64,000 nucleotides of DNA from Winogradskyella vidalii (GCF_013403955.1 NZ_JABFDG010000001.1:992001-1056000); one strand, 5' to 3'; positions 1-8,905 are shown, counted from the stretch's first letter. Notes: generated from the letters alone by a model not told the origin. Made by a program: numbers and translations.

Positions 1-1
1 G

Positions 2-73
2 AGTAATCAACTCGATTTACCCTTTTATAAAGACAACTGTCCTGATCCTAATTTGCTATTGAAGCTATATTAA
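2..73 (+). CDS. Possible C-terminal end of an upstream protein (partial)
   Basis: An open frame enters from the left edge and stops with TAA at 71-73, converging on and just overlapping the stop codon of the permease gene. The 23 visible codons end in PDPNLLLKLY and have plausible protein composition. An open frame this short can occur by chance, so this is only a candidate gene end and no function can be given. Confidence 0.25.
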   Translation, partial: SNQLDLPFYKDNCPDPNLLLKLY

Positions 74-1350
74 GCTTTCTTTTCAGAAGTTTTATAGATC
101 CATTCTACAATAAAGCACAACCCAATAATACCAAGAGACACCAACACTCCTGTAAGATTCGATTGGTATTGTTGATTAATTAAAACCACTAAGGCAATCA
201 GGCACAGTATACAGCCACTTATGGGGATGATTTTATTACTACCTGTGTCTTTGGAGCACTTAAAACCTACCCAATTGACAATTCCAAAAATGAGAATAAA
301 ACCAACGCTTCCTGCCGTTGAAATACTTTCTAAGTCAAGGGTGTTGACAATCACTAATGTTGCGATTGCGGTTATTAATAAGCCTATCGGCTGATTCCAG
401 AGTTTAGAGGTGAAATGATGCGGCAATTCATCATCTTCGGCAATTTCAAAATTCACACGACTGCCTCCATATAAGGAGGCATTTATCGCAGAGAATGTAG
501 AGATTAAGGCCGCAATAGTTATAATGGTGAAACCGACTTTACCAAGCATAGGTTTAGCGGCTTCGGCCAAAACATAATCTTCCGCGGTGGCAATGGTATC
601 AAAAGGCAATGAGCTTACCGTCACAATAGCGATGATAATATAGAGTATAATGACAAAGATTACAGAGTAGTAATAGGCTTTTGGGATGTTCTTTTCAGGA
701 TTTACAATATCTGGAGCTGCATTCGCAATGAGTTCAAAACCTTCATAAGCGACAAAAATCACCATGCCTGCTGCAAATAATTGTACGGGAGATTCCCAAT
801 TAGAAATGGCCAGTTGTGATAGGTTAGGGTTTCCAATAAGGCCGTAAGCACCAATGCCAATAAACCCAATTAAAATAATTAGTTTTATGATGACGGCATA
901 AGATTCTATTTTCCCTACAACCGCAATGCTATAATAATTTATCGCTGTGGCGAGTATGATAATGGCACTAGCATAGATATGAAAATTAATTGTAGTGTTT
1001 GAGGTAATGGCAAATAAATTAGGCGCATACGACCCAAAAGCAGAAGCGTAAAGCGAAAGCATAATAATGTAACTCACCCAAAGCAAGTTATTAATAGCTC
1101 CACTAAAAATAGACACTCCAAAGCCTTGGTTAATGAACTTTACGGTGCCTCCACGATCCGGATATTTTTGAGATAGTTTCACATAACTATACGACGTAAT
1201 TAATGCTAAAAGTCCAGCACATAAAAAGGCTACAGGTGTTCCGCCATGTGCGATAGAAACGGCTAATCCAAGGACGGCAAAAATACCACCACCAACCATA
1301 CCACCTATGCCTATTGAAATCGCGTCTTTTAAACTTATTTTGTCTGCCAT
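70..1350 (-). CDS. APC-family amino-acid permease
   Basis: Predicted inner-membrane secondary transporter of the amino acid-polyamine-organocation superfamily, 426 residues with about 12 hydrophobic helices. The first helix carries the glycine-rich GIGGMVGGGIFAVLG typical of helix 1 of APC carriers, where the unwound region binds the substrate amino group. A second family-like stretch, FVAYEGFELIANAAPD, lies near residue 200. The ATG start lies directly before this first helix, so no long N-terminal extension is possible. The substrate cannot be read from sequence. The gene stands alone and is divergent from the LpxR-like gene. A perfect 6-bp inverted repeat just upstream of the start (1367-1384) could be an operator. 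Confidence 0.85.
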   Translation of the reverse strand: MADKISLKDAISIGIGGMVGGGIFAVLGLAVSIAHGGTPVAFLCAGLLALITSYSYVKLSQKYPDRGGTVKFINQGFGVSIFSGAINNLLWVSYIIMLSLYASAFGSYAPNLFAITSNTTINFHIYASAIIILATAINYYSIAVVGKIESYAVIIKLIILIGFIGIGAYGLIGNPNLSQLAISNWESPVQLFAAGMVIFVAYEGFELIANAAPDIVNPEKNIPKAYYYSVIFVIILYIIIAIVTVSSLPFDTIATAEDYVLAEAAKPMLGKVGFTIITIAALISTFSAINASLYGGSRVNFEIAEDDELPHHFTSKLWNQPIGLLITAIATLVIVNTLDLESISTAGSVGFILIFGIVNWVGFKCSKDTGSNKIIPISGCILCLIALVVLINQQYQSNLTGVLVSLGIIGLCFIVEWIYKTSEKKA

Positions 1351-1366
1351 GTAAAAAAAATGCTAT

Positions 1367-1384
1367 GATGTTTAATATAACATC
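1367..1384. promoter_or_regulatory. 18-bp inverted repeat upstream of the permease gene
   Basis: GATGTT-N6-AACATC forms a perfect 6-bp dyad 16 bp from the permease start codon, in the 81-bp gap between two divergent genes. Position and symmetry fit a regulator binding site, but no cognate regulator lies nearby and short dyads are common in AT-rich DNA. Confidence 0.25.
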
Positions 1385-1431
1385 AAAATTAAGGATAAAA
1401 CCATAGTTCTAGTATTCTCGTAAGTATTTGT

Positions 1432-2388
1432 ATGAATATACTACGAATTATCATCCTTCTTTTACTTCCATTAGGTCTGTTTGCTCAAAAAATAGACCAT
1501 GCAGTTTCATACAGGACTATAGAAAAAGAAAGTTATTTCAGGTTTCATTACGACAATGATTATTTTGCTGCTACCGACGAGAATTATACACAAGGTTATA
1601 GTTTTGAAGTGGTGATGCCTGGTTTAGAGAAGAATCCTGTAAATCATTTATTTTTTAAGCCTAAAGATGTCACAACTAAATATGGCTTGGCTATTGAACA
1701 TATTGGGTTTACACCAAACGATTATGTTAGTGAAGCGATTCAAGTTGGAGACCGACCGTTTTCATCTGCCATTATGTTGAAGAGTTTTACCATGGCCACA
1801 GATCAAAGTCGTAAGACTAAACTATCTCAAGCTTTGAGTCTAGGTTTAATCGGTCCAGGTGCTTTTGGTAAGGAGATGCAAGTTGGCATACATGAAGCCA
1901 CAGGAAATAAAGTCCCAGGTGGTTGGGATAACCAAATTAAAAATGATGTGGTATTGAATTACAGAATCGACTATGAGAAACAGCTGTATAATTATAATGA
2001 TGTATTCACGTTTCAAGCGCAGTCGTCTTTACAATTAGGCACCTTATTTACAAACGCGTCTGTCGGGTTTCATAGTACTGTTGGGATTTTAAACTCAGCG
2101 TTTTCTACCACTCTAAACACAAAGGGTTTTCAACTCTATGCCTACGTGCATCCTATGATTAGTGTTATTGGTTATGATGCCACCTTGCAAGGCGGTTTGA
2201 TAACTACAGATAGTCCATATACTATTGCTTCTAGTGACGTGGAGCGATTTACAGCACAATTCAATTATGGGCTCGTATTAAAAACGAAAAGCCTATATTT
2301 TGAATATACCAAATCTGCCATCACTAAAGAATTTGAAACGGGATCCTCAACAAAATGGGGAGGGATTAGGATTGGATTTACGTTTTAA
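1432..2388 (+). CDS. LpxR-like (DUF2219) outer-membrane protein
   Basis: 318 residues with a cleavable signal peptide (hydrophobic residues 4-18, cut predicted after LFA). The segment HYDNDYFAATDENYTQG at about residues 39-55 matches the N-terminal signature of the LpxR/DUF2219 family, and the chain ends in an aromatic outer-membrane beta-signal (IRIGFTF). Characterised LpxR enzymes are 12-stranded barrels that remove the 3'-linked acyloxyacyl chain from lipid A. The family assignment is good. The enzymatic role is inferred, since flavobacterial members are largely untested. Monocistronic. Confidence 0.75.
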   Translation: MNILRIIILLLLPLGLFAQKIDHAVSYRTIEKESYFRFHYDNDYFAATDENYTQGYSFEVVMPGLEKNPVNHLFFKPKDVTTKYGLAIEHIGFTPNDYVSEAIQVGDRPFSSAIMLKSFTMATDQSRKTKLSQALSLGLIGPGAFGKEMQVGIHEATGNKVPGGWDNQIKNDVVLNYRIDYEKQLYNYNDVFTFQAQSSLQLGTLFTNASVGFHSTVGILNSAFSTTLNTKGFQLYAYVHPMISVIGYDATLQGGLITTDSPYTIASSDVERFTAQFNYGLVLKTKSLYFEYTKSAITKEFETGSSTKWGGIRIGFTF

Positions 2389-2419
2389 ATAAGCGTTTAA
2401 TTCTAAGAGTACAAGTACA

Positions 2420-2830
2420 TTAAAAATTCTTGTTTATCTGTTTTTTAGTCAGAATATGTCCCAAAATGAAACCAACAATTGCAAATACACCATCTGAAAG
2501 CGTAAACCATAGTTCTTTTGGTAACATCACGATATTAAAAAATGTAGCTGCAAGCATTAATGCTCCAACTATATAACTTGGCACTATACTCGTTTTAGAT
2601 ATTTTGGCAGATACAAACATTCCAATAAGCACTCCTGTAAAATGGGCAATAACGACACAGATTTTTATACCAACAGGAATTATATGCATGTTATTGCTAA
2701 GCCAATCCATATTCAATGGGTCTGCACCATCAGGTAAAGGGAATAGGTTATGACCTATTAAATTTTCGATGAGGTAAACACTTACTGATGCTGCGATAAA
2801 GCCAATAATGGTCGCTAATACATGTCTCAT
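2420..2830 (-). CDS. Small four-helix membrane protein of unknown function
   Basis: 136 residues with about four hydrophobic helices: 4-24, 50-74, 83-104 and 112-128. The loop after helix 1 contains LPDGADPLNMDWL. No enzymatic motif is visible and I do not recognise a named family. It resembles small, poorly characterised integral membrane proteins common in Flavobacteriia. The lysine-rich C-terminus (TKKQINKNF) suggests a cytoplasmic end. It lies 58 bp downstream of the S9 peptidase gene on the same strand and could be read through from it. Confidence 0.6.
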   Translation of the reverse strand: MRHVLATIIGFIAASVSVYLIENLIGHNLFPLPDGADPLNMDWLSNNMHIIPVGIKICVVIAHFTGVLIGMFVSAKISKTSIVPSYIVGALMLAATFFNIVMLPKELWFTLSDGVFAIVGFILGHILTKKQINKNF

Positions 2831-2888
2831 TATTCCAATTGATTAGTGGGTTATTATAAACGCCATGTGTACTTAAAGGTATGAATTA

Positions 2889-4796
2889 TTATAAGGTTTC
2901 CTTCAGCCACTTAAAAAATTCGTGTTGCCATACGAGTGCATTTTGAGGATTTAACACCCAGTGGTTCTCTTCAGGAAAATATAATAATTTGCTTTTTAGT
3001 CCTAATAGTTGTGCCGCTTGGTAAGCGCTTAAACCTTGCTCAATTGGCACTCTGTAATCTTTTCCACCTTGAATAATTAACATAGGCGTATTCCATTCGG
3101 CAACTTTATTCACAGGATTAAATTCATTATAAGCTTTTTGTGCATTTTTATTGTCTTTATCCCAATAAGCGCCTCCAAAATCGTGGTTGACAAAGAATAA
3201 TTCTTCCGTGGTGCCATACATAGATCTGGTATCAAAAACACCATCGTGAGAAATAAAGGTTTTAAAGCGGTTGTTGTGAATACCTGCTAAATAGAATACA
3301 GAATAACCACCAAAACTTGCGCCAATAGCACCTAAACGGTCGTTATCTACATAGGATTCTTTTGCGATATCGTCAATAGCAGACAGGTAATCGTCCATCA
3401 CTTGGCCTCCCCAATCTTTGCTAATGGCTTCATTCCATTTAACACCATGTCCTGGCATACCACGACGGTTAGGAGCTACAACAATATAGCCTTGTGATGC
3501 CATGAGTTGGAAATTCCATCGGTACGAATAAAATTGAGATAATGGAGATTGTGGACCACCTTGCGCATATAATAACGTGGGATATTTTTTTGAAGCATCA
3601 AAATTAGGTGGTAAAATGACCCAAACTAACATTTGTTGGCCATCTGTAGTGGTGACGTAACGTTTTTCGACTTTTGGCAAATCTACACTAGCATATAGAT
3701 CCTTATTAATGTCAGTTAACTGTTTGAAGTTTTTCTCTTTTAAATCAAAACTAAAAATATCTGCCGCATGGTTCATATCAGTTCTTGTCACTAATAAGGT
3801 ATTGTCTTTTTGAGCGATAATGCTAGTGACATCAAATTGACCTTCTGAAAGTTTTACTACTACTGGAGCAATTCGTTTTTTGCCTGGGTAATTCACTTTA
3901 AAAATTTGAATGGTGCCATCCACAGGTGCTGTGAAATACACTTCTTTGCCATCGTTACTCCATGTAAAGCTTCTTACAGAACCATCCCATTGTTGGGTTA
4001 GGTTTTGTTTAATGCCGTTGTTTAAAACGATAATATCATTTTTATCACTTTCGTAGCCATCGGTTTTCATTTGTAACCACGCCAACGCACCATTTGAAGA
4101 AAACGCCGGATTGGTATCGTAGCCTTTGTTATCTTCAGTGATATTTTTAGTAGATTTTGAGGCTAGATTGTACTTGTAAATGTCTGTGTTTGTACTTGTA
4201 GCGTAGGCTTTACCTTTTAGTTTTTTACTAACATAGTAAATAGCTTTACTATCAGGAGACCAAATATAATCTTCATCGCCCCCAAACGGTTTTTGAGGGG
4301 TGTGGTAAGGTTCGTTAGGCATAATATCAATTCCTGTTGTGTCTTCAGAATCGACTTCCTTATAGAATAAATGATTGTAACTACCATCTTGCCAAGTGTC
4401 CCAATGGCGAATGTCTAAATCTGAAAACACATACACATTCGATTTGTCTAAATTTTCATAGAGATCAGTTCCTTTTATGTTCTCAATATGAACTTCGTCA
4501 TTAAATAGTTGGTACTTACCATCTGATGAAATGTTTTTGTCTATAGTTTCAGTGTCTTCTTCCTTTATTTCAACTAACTCACCACCAATTGCAGGCATTT
4601 TATAATATTTGGTGTCGTAATTGTTTTCTTCAATATTAGGTGTTTTTACAGTAAAAAAGAGTGTTGATTCGTCTTCATTTAGCCCCAAAACACTTATACG
4701 TTGTACTTGCCATAACAATTCTGGTGTCATAGTTTGTTGTGCATTTAAAAAACTGTTGCTTAACATAAGACTAATAATAAAGATTATATTTTTCAT
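2889..4796 (-). CDS. S9-family peptidase (prolyl oligopeptidase / dipeptidyl aminopeptidase type)
   Basis: Secreted or periplasmic serine peptidase of 635 residues. The start is placed at 4796, because MKNIIFIISLMLSNSFLNAQ is a standard signal peptide; an in-frame ATG 13 codons upstream would add a non-signal tail. The N-terminal two thirds are a WD40/PD40-like beta-propeller (for example YIWSPDSKAIYYVS and RSFTWSNDGKEVYF). The C-terminal alpha/beta-hydrolase domain carries the nucleophile in GASFGG (about residue 490), the acid in GGKDYRVP (about 580) and the histidine in EENHWV (about 602). Such enzymes cleave short peptides, often after proline or releasing dipeptides. Complete triad and usual length. 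Confidence 0.9.
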   Translation of the reverse strand: MKNIIFIISLMLSNSFLNAQQTMTPELLWQVQRISVLGLNEDESTLFFTVKTPNIEENNYDTKYYKMPAIGGELVEIKEEDTETIDKNISSDGKYQLFNDEVHIENIKGTDLYENLDKSNVYVFSDLDIRHWDTWQDGSYNHLFYKEVDSEDTTGIDIMPNEPYHTPQKPFGGDEDYIWSPDSKAIYYVSKKLKGKAYATSTNTDIYKYNLASKSTKNITEDNKGYDTNPAFSSNGALAWLQMKTDGYESDKNDIIVLNNGIKQNLTQQWDGSVRSFTWSNDGKEVYFTAPVDGTIQIFKVNYPGKKRIAPVVVKLSEGQFDVTSIIAQKDNTLLVTRTDMNHAADIFSFDLKEKNFKQLTDINKDLYASVDLPKVEKRYVTTTDGQQMLVWVILPPNFDASKKYPTLLYAQGGPQSPLSQFYSYRWNFQLMASQGYIVVAPNRRGMPGHGVKWNEAISKDWGGQVMDDYLSAIDDIAKESYVDNDRLGAIGASFGGYSVFYLAGIHNNRFKTFISHDGVFDTRSMYGTTEELFFVNHDFGGAYWDKDNKNAQKAYNEFNPVNKVAEWNTPMLIIQGGKDYRVPIEQGLSAYQAAQLLGLKSKLLYFPEENHWVLNPQNALVWQHEFFKWLKETL

Positions 4797-5014
4797 AATT
4801 ACAAAAAAATGAATAGTTGATTTTTTATATGTCATAACATCTAAAAATTGACTTTTAAATTGAAATGAAATGTAAAGTTAAGAATTTTCTTCAGGATTGG
4901 GTAGAGTAATAAAATTAGAATTGTAATAAAACCTACTCTGTTATTAGCGCAGTGAAGAGGTGTAAATTATTAATCTGTAATTTTTTTAATTTTAATTCTA
5001 AAAATATTTTTTTT

Positions 5015-5458
5015 TCAGATGCCTTTAGGCTTAATCATAAATTCTTTTTCCATTTCTTCCAACGTTTTGTCGGCGTAGTTTATTTGATTAAACATTTTTG
5101 CTCTTATCAAATAAATATAAGGAATAGCTATTGCTATTAATGGTAGTAAGTATAGTTTTTGTTCTTCTGTATCTAATAATCTTATATCGTCATTTAAGAT
5201 AATAAAGATTTGATATATGTATAATTATCGGTACCAATAAGGTGTGATACCAATGATGTCTATTGGGGAGAACCCAAATCGTTAAAATAATAGAGGTATA
5301 AGTTTTGATGTTAATGTCTACGCCATCGTTCTAGCAATTTTATAGATACTCAGCTATTATTGTAGCAACTACGGGCCTTAAAAAAATAAATTTTTCATTC
5401 CTAATTATAGTATTTAGATTTTTCTCTAATCAATTTAATCAGAAATTAATCTTTTAAG
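5015..5458 (-). pseudogene. Decayed paralogue of the adjacent membrane-protein gene (5762-6316)
   Basis: Read on the minus strand this region aligns along its length with the intact gene to its right. The last ~65 codons are in one frame and match closely: RAKMFNQIN-ADKTL-EM-EFMIKPKG is shared, and the copy then stops 8 codons early. Upstream, HHWYHTLLVPI matches the intact RHWWYHAILVPI but lies in another frame, giving a one-base frameshift near 5225. The N-terminus (FLIKLIREKSK against LLIKLTKENSK) has a stop in place of a lysine codon and no ATG. The copy is about 110 bp shorter, so a middle segment is deleted. Nucleotide similarity continues upstream to about 5520 (ACTAACATTATT shared), covering the remnant of the small peptide gene as well. 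Confidence 0.8.
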
Positions 5459-5761
5459 GCAATAATGAATAATGTTAGTAACTTGTTCTTTTAATATACA
5501 CAATATTGCTATAATAGGTTTTTCAAGCCGGTTTGGTAAAATAAATCTAGAACTATTTTAAAATTAATTATGTTAGTAGGGGGCAAAAAGGTGTTATTTA
5601 ATTCGGAAATTAATTATTGATTGTGAAGCAATAGAGATAGATATTAGAGTTGGTCTATAACCTTACACTTTTAAGTTTCTGGTAGCGATAAAACCATTTT
5701 TCTATGTTAATTTAATAAAAACATATCAATGATATACTTAACAGTAGGTGAATCTTCAGCT
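5459..5761. other. Intergenic stretch between decayed and intact copies
   Basis: About 300 bp of AT-rich DNA. The first 60 bp are the remnant of the duplicated small peptide gene. In the remainder I see no convincing ORF, terminator or repeat. Confidence 0.4.
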
Positions 5762-6316
5762 CTAAAAGTACTGTTTTATTCTACTCCAAACGCCTTTAGG
5801 CTTAATCATAAATTCTTCTTCCATTTCTTTGAGTGTTTTGTCTGCATTATTTATTTGGTTGAACATTTTTGCTCTAATCAAATAGATTGATGGAACAATG
5901 AATGCCATCAAAGGAACAAGGTATAGTAGTTGAAATTCATCAAAGAAAACCATATCATCATTTATAGCACCAACAATCTGATAAGAAAACATTGCAATCG
6001 GAACTAAAATGGCATGATACCACCAATGACGACAAGTAAAGAACCATATAAAGAGTAACATTAACGGAACAAACTTTTGTAAAATAGACCATAAACCTAT
6101 TTTAGCGTCCCCATAAAAACCACTTCTATATGTAAAAAGCCACGTTTCCCATACTTCAGTCTCTGGAGCGTGTTCATAAAGATAAAAGATAAAGGGAGTT
6201 GATGCTATTAAAATAGCTAACAAACTCCCTGTAAAAATGCTTCTACTATAAATGTTTTTATCCGTGTGTACGGATTTTGAGTTTTCTTTTGTCAATTTGA
6301 TTAGTAGTTTGTCCAT
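5762..6316 (-). CDS. Four-helix membrane protein of unknown function
   Basis: 184 residues: a charged N-terminal segment (1-25), four hydrophobic helices (about 27-47, 80-95, 97-118 and 127-148) and a cytoplasmic-looking acidic and basic tail (NNADKTLKEMEEEF). The motif CRHWWYH between helices 2 and 3 is conserved in the decayed copy to the left. The annotated ATG overlaps the end of the small secreted-peptide ORF (6258-6404) by 59 nt in another frame, so the two are probably translationally coupled. The next in-frame ATG is over 80 codons downstream, so this start is preferred. No known family recognised. Confidence 0.7.
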   Translation of the reverse strand: MDKLLIKLTKENSKSVHTDKNIYSRSIFTGSLLAILIASTPFIFYLYEHAPETEVWETWLFTYRSGFYGDAKIGLWSILQKFVPLMLLFIWFFTCRHWWYHAILVPIAMFSYQIVGAINDDMVFFDEFQLLYLVPLMAFIVPSIYLIRAKMFNQINNADKTLKEMEEEFMIKPKGVWSRIKQYF

Positions 6317-6404
6317 CTAAGTCAATAATGTTAGTTGCTTGTACAGTGAATAACACTCCTCCGAAGATAGCAATTGCTAAAATAAGATTTTTTTTAGTTT
6401 TCAT
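6258..6404 (-). CDS. Small secreted peptide, 48 residues, overlapping the next gene
   Basis: ATG at 6404, TAA at 6258-6260. The product begins MKTKKNLILAIAIFGGVLF, a clear signal peptide with basic residues, a hydrophobic core and likely cleavage after VQA. This leaves a mature peptide of about 25 residues with an acidic first half (NIIDLDG) and a strongly basic end (DKRKLKIRTHG). A well-formed promoter lies 33 nt upstream (6437-6468). Its last 59 nt overlap the membrane-protein gene in another frame. Remnants of both genes recur together in the decayed copy at 5015-5520, which supports the pair as one unit. Function unknown; a processed signal or a leader peptide are possibilities only. Confidence 0.5.
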   Translation of the reverse strand: MKTKKNLILAIAIFGGVLFTVQATNIIDLDGQTTNQIDKRKLKIRTHG

Positions 6405-6436
6405 AATTTAAAGGGATTTTAATTAATTAATTACTT

Positions 6437-6468
6437 CAAAGATATAAGTATTGTTAAGTGCTTACAAA
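6437..6468 (-). promoter_or_regulatory. Bacteroidota-type promoter for the 48-aa peptide / membrane-protein pair
   Basis: On the minus strand TTTG (6465-6468) is followed after 20 nt by TATCTTTG (6437-6444), fitting the Bacteroidota housekeeping consensus TTTG...TAnnTTTG with normal spacing. The ATG at 6404 is 32 nt beyond the -7 element. Confidence 0.5.
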
Positions 6469-6563
6469 TGTAAAGTAGTTAAAGTCCACTAAATCATGAT
6501 GTTCCAATTACGGTTTTTCCGTAAAAGTTGTTATTTTTTGTAGGAATATTACTAATATGTATT

Positions 6564-7043
6564 CTAATTTATTACTGTTTTTATAGCTTTGTTTTTAGTC
6601 GTTTTTTCTGTTTTTATGGTTAGCTGTAATAATCTTGTATTTTCTTCTATGTTACTAATGGTAACCGTTTGGCTGTCTTCGGGTATTAATTCTTCAATAC
6701 GCTCAGACCATTCCATAAACAACCAATGATTACTATTGAGGTAATCTTCAATCCCAAAATTGTAAGCCTCATCTATAGATTCTATTCTGTAGAAATCAAA
6801 ATGATAGACTTTTTCATCTGGTAAACGATACTCATTTACAATTGAGAAGGTTGGACTGGTGGCTACATCTTTACTTTGCATTGCTTTTAACAAGGCATTT
6901 ATAAATGTTGTTTTTCCAGCGCCCATACTTCCATTAAATAGCAAGGTTTTAGAATCCAAATGCTCTAAAACGCTCACAGCAATATTGTCTATGTCTTTTA
7001 AATGGTATGTAAACTCAATAGTTTTCAAACTGTTGTTTTGCAT
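6564..7043 (-). CDS. tsaE: tRNA threonylcarbamoyladenosine biosynthesis ATPase TsaE
   Basis: 159 residues. The P-loop GSMGAGKTTF lies at about residues 38-47 and the family signature TSPTFSIVNEY follows; HFDFYRI and LFMEWSERIEELIP are also characteristic. TsaE is the ATPase that works with TsaB and TsaD to form t6A at position 37 of ANN-decoding tRNAs in the cytoplasm. Length is normal apart from a short lysine-rich tail. It lies downstream of porX on the same strand but 307 bp away, so co-transcription is uncertain. Confidence 0.9.
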   Translation of the reverse strand: MQNNSLKTIEFTYHLKDIDNIAVSVLEHLDSKTLLFNGSMGAGKTTFINALLKAMQSKDVATSPTFSIVNEYRLPDEKVYHFDFYRIESIDEAYNFGIEDYLNSNHWLFMEWSERIEELIPEDSQTVTISNIEENTRLLQLTIKTEKTTKNKAIKTVIN

Positions 7044-7350
7044 TTTATGTTACAATGGTAAGTATAATTTTTTATATAACCTAAGAAAAAGTGCATTTCG
7101 TCGGATTTTTTAGCTTTTTATAGTGTTTTTTGCTCTTAGAGGTTGGTAATCAACTTCTAGGTAGCGATTAAAGAGCTATATCATATTCTGAAATTTGTAA
7201 AAAATCATAAGTAATAGCGTACTAGTATTTATGCGAAGTGCTAATTTTAGTTCCGAACTAAGAATCCCCCTTAAATATGTTTACAGCTTGTTTATTTTTA
7301 GTTACTTATATATAAGGGGGATATTGTTTAATAGCTTATTTAAGCTACTT
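7044..7350. other. Gap between tsaE and porX with a long inverted repeat at 7264-7323
   Basis: The arm ATCCCCCTTAAATAT (7264-7278) is complementary, with one or two mismatches, to TATATAAGGGGGAT (about 7309-7322), enclosing a loop of about 30 nt just downstream of the porX stop codon. No U-tract follows on either strand, so it is not a classical intrinsic terminator; it may stabilise the porX 3' end. The rest of the gap holds nothing I can name. Confidence 0.4.
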
Positions 7351-8898
7351 TTATTTTGGATCCATCACAACAAATGGAATAACCATTTCTTCTAAAGAAA
7401 CACCACCATGCTGATACGTGTTTCTGTAATAACTTACATAATGGTTAAAGTTGTTAGGGTAGGCTAAAAAGAGATCCCCTTTTGCAAAAATAAATGAACT
7501 ACTCATAGTTAAGGCTGGTAAATGAATAGACTTAGGATCTTTAACAGCTAGTACATCTTTATTTTGATACGTTAAACTTCGCCCAGTTTTATAGCGTAGG
7601 TTTAAGCTTGTGTCTCTATCGCCAATAACTTTAGTTGGAGCCTTTACATTTATAGTGCCGTGATCTGTGGTTAAGATTAATTTAAAACCGAGTTGTTGTG
7701 ATAATTGAATCATTTCTAACAAAGGCGAATTTTTAAACCAACTAACTGTTAACGAACGGTAGGCTTTGTCATTAGAAGCTAATTCTTTAACGACTTCCAT
7801 TTCCGTTTTAGAGTGGGAGAGCATATCAACAAAATTGTAAACAATAACATTAAGGTCATTGTCTTTAAGAGATTTAAAGTTCTCTACCAATTTTTTTCCT
7901 GAACGTAGGTTAGTAATTTTGTGATATTCATATTTGAGATGGTTCAACCCTAAACGCTTAAGTTGCTCTCTTAAAAAATCATCTTCATGCAAGTTTTTTC
8001 CACCTTCATCAGTGTCATTTTTCCAATATTTTGGATACAGTTTTTCCATGTCTGCTGGCATCAGTCCGGAGAAAATAGCATTTCTGGCATATTGCGTTGC
8101 TGTAGGTAAAATACTGTAAAACGCTAATTCGGATGCTTTTTTATAGTAGTTATTCACAATAGGCTCAAAAGCTTTCCATTGGTCGTAGCGTAAATTATCT
8201 ATTACCACTAAAAGCGTTGGCTGTTTATCGCTTAATTCCGGAACGACTTTATCTTTAAATAACGTATGAGACATTACGGGAGCATCGGTGTTTGGCTGAA
8301 ACCAATTTTCGTAATTTTTTTCAATAAACTTACCAAACTGCATATTGGCTTCCGTTTTTTGAGATTCTAAAATATCGGTCATTCCTACATCCTCAATGCC
8401 TTCAAGCTGTAACTCCCAGTAAATGAGTTTTTGATATAAATCTACCCATTCTTCAAAAGAGTTTACCATAGATAAATCCATGGCGATTTTTCTAAACTCT
8501 TGCTGATAATTTGAAGTTGTTTTTTCAGAAACTAAACGCGAATGGTCTAAATTCTTCTTCAAGCTCAATAAAATCTGATTCGGATTAACCGGTTTTATTA
8601 AATAATCGGCAATTTTATTACCAATAGCTTCTTCCATAATATATTCCTCTTCACTTTTAGTAATCATTACTACAGGTAAATTGGCACGTCGTTCTTTAAT
8701 TTCATTTAAAGTTTCCAGTCCTGTTAAACCAGGCATATTTTCATCTAAGAAGACCATATCAAAATTTATATCATTAATAACTTCTAGAGCTTCAGTACCG
8801 CTTTGACAAGTGGTAACATCATAACCTTTTTGCTCTAAAAAAATAATATGAGGCTTTAATAAATCGATTTCATCGTCAACCCAGAGAATATTTATCAT
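7351..8898 (-). CDS. porX: PorX-type response regulator with PglZ domain
   Basis: 515 residues, close to the ~518 of characterised PorX. The N-terminal receiver domain (1-120) has the acidic pocket D8/D9, the phospho-acceptor D52 in VFLDENMPG and the switch region VMITKSEEE. The C-terminal PglZ-like alkaline-phosphatase-fold domain (about 220-515) has metal-binding motifs VVIDNLRYDQW and LTTDHGT. In Porphyromonas gingivalis PorX acts with the PorY kinase and SigP to control type IX secretion, and the PglZ domain cleaves oligonucleotides. Its presence fits the T9SS sorting domain on the protein at 36320-36703. No histidine kinase lies beside it, which is usual for porX. Confidence 0.9.
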   Translation of the reverse strand: MINILWVDDEIDLLKPHIIFLEQKGYDVTTCQSGTEALEVINDINFDMVFLDENMPGLTGLETLNEIKERRANLPVVMITKSEEEYIMEEAIGNKIADYLIKPVNPNQILLSLKKNLDHSRLVSEKTTSNYQQEFRKIAMDLSMVNSFEEWVDLYQKLIYWELQLEGIEDVGMTDILESQKTEANMQFGKFIEKNYENWFQPNTDAPVMSHTLFKDKVVPELSDKQPTLLVVIDNLRYDQWKAFEPIVNNYYKKASELAFYSILPTATQYARNAIFSGLMPADMEKLYPKYWKNDTDEGGKNLHEDDFLREQLKRLGLNHLKYEYHKITNLRSGKKLVENFKSLKDNDLNVIVYNFVDMLSHSKTEMEVVKELASNDKAYRSLTVSWFKNSPLLEMIQLSQQLGFKLILTTDHGTINVKAPTKVIGDRDTSLNLRYKTGRSLTYQNKDVLAVKDPKSIHLPALTMSSSFIFAKGDLFLAYPNNFNHYVSYYRNTYQHGGVSLEEMVIPFVVMDPK

Positions 8899-8905
8899 GT
8901 TGTGG

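Noticed and set aside
4952-5140. 62-residue plus-strand ORF
   Set aside because: It is the antisense of the decayed membrane-protein copy at 5015-5458 and has no protein-like features of its own.
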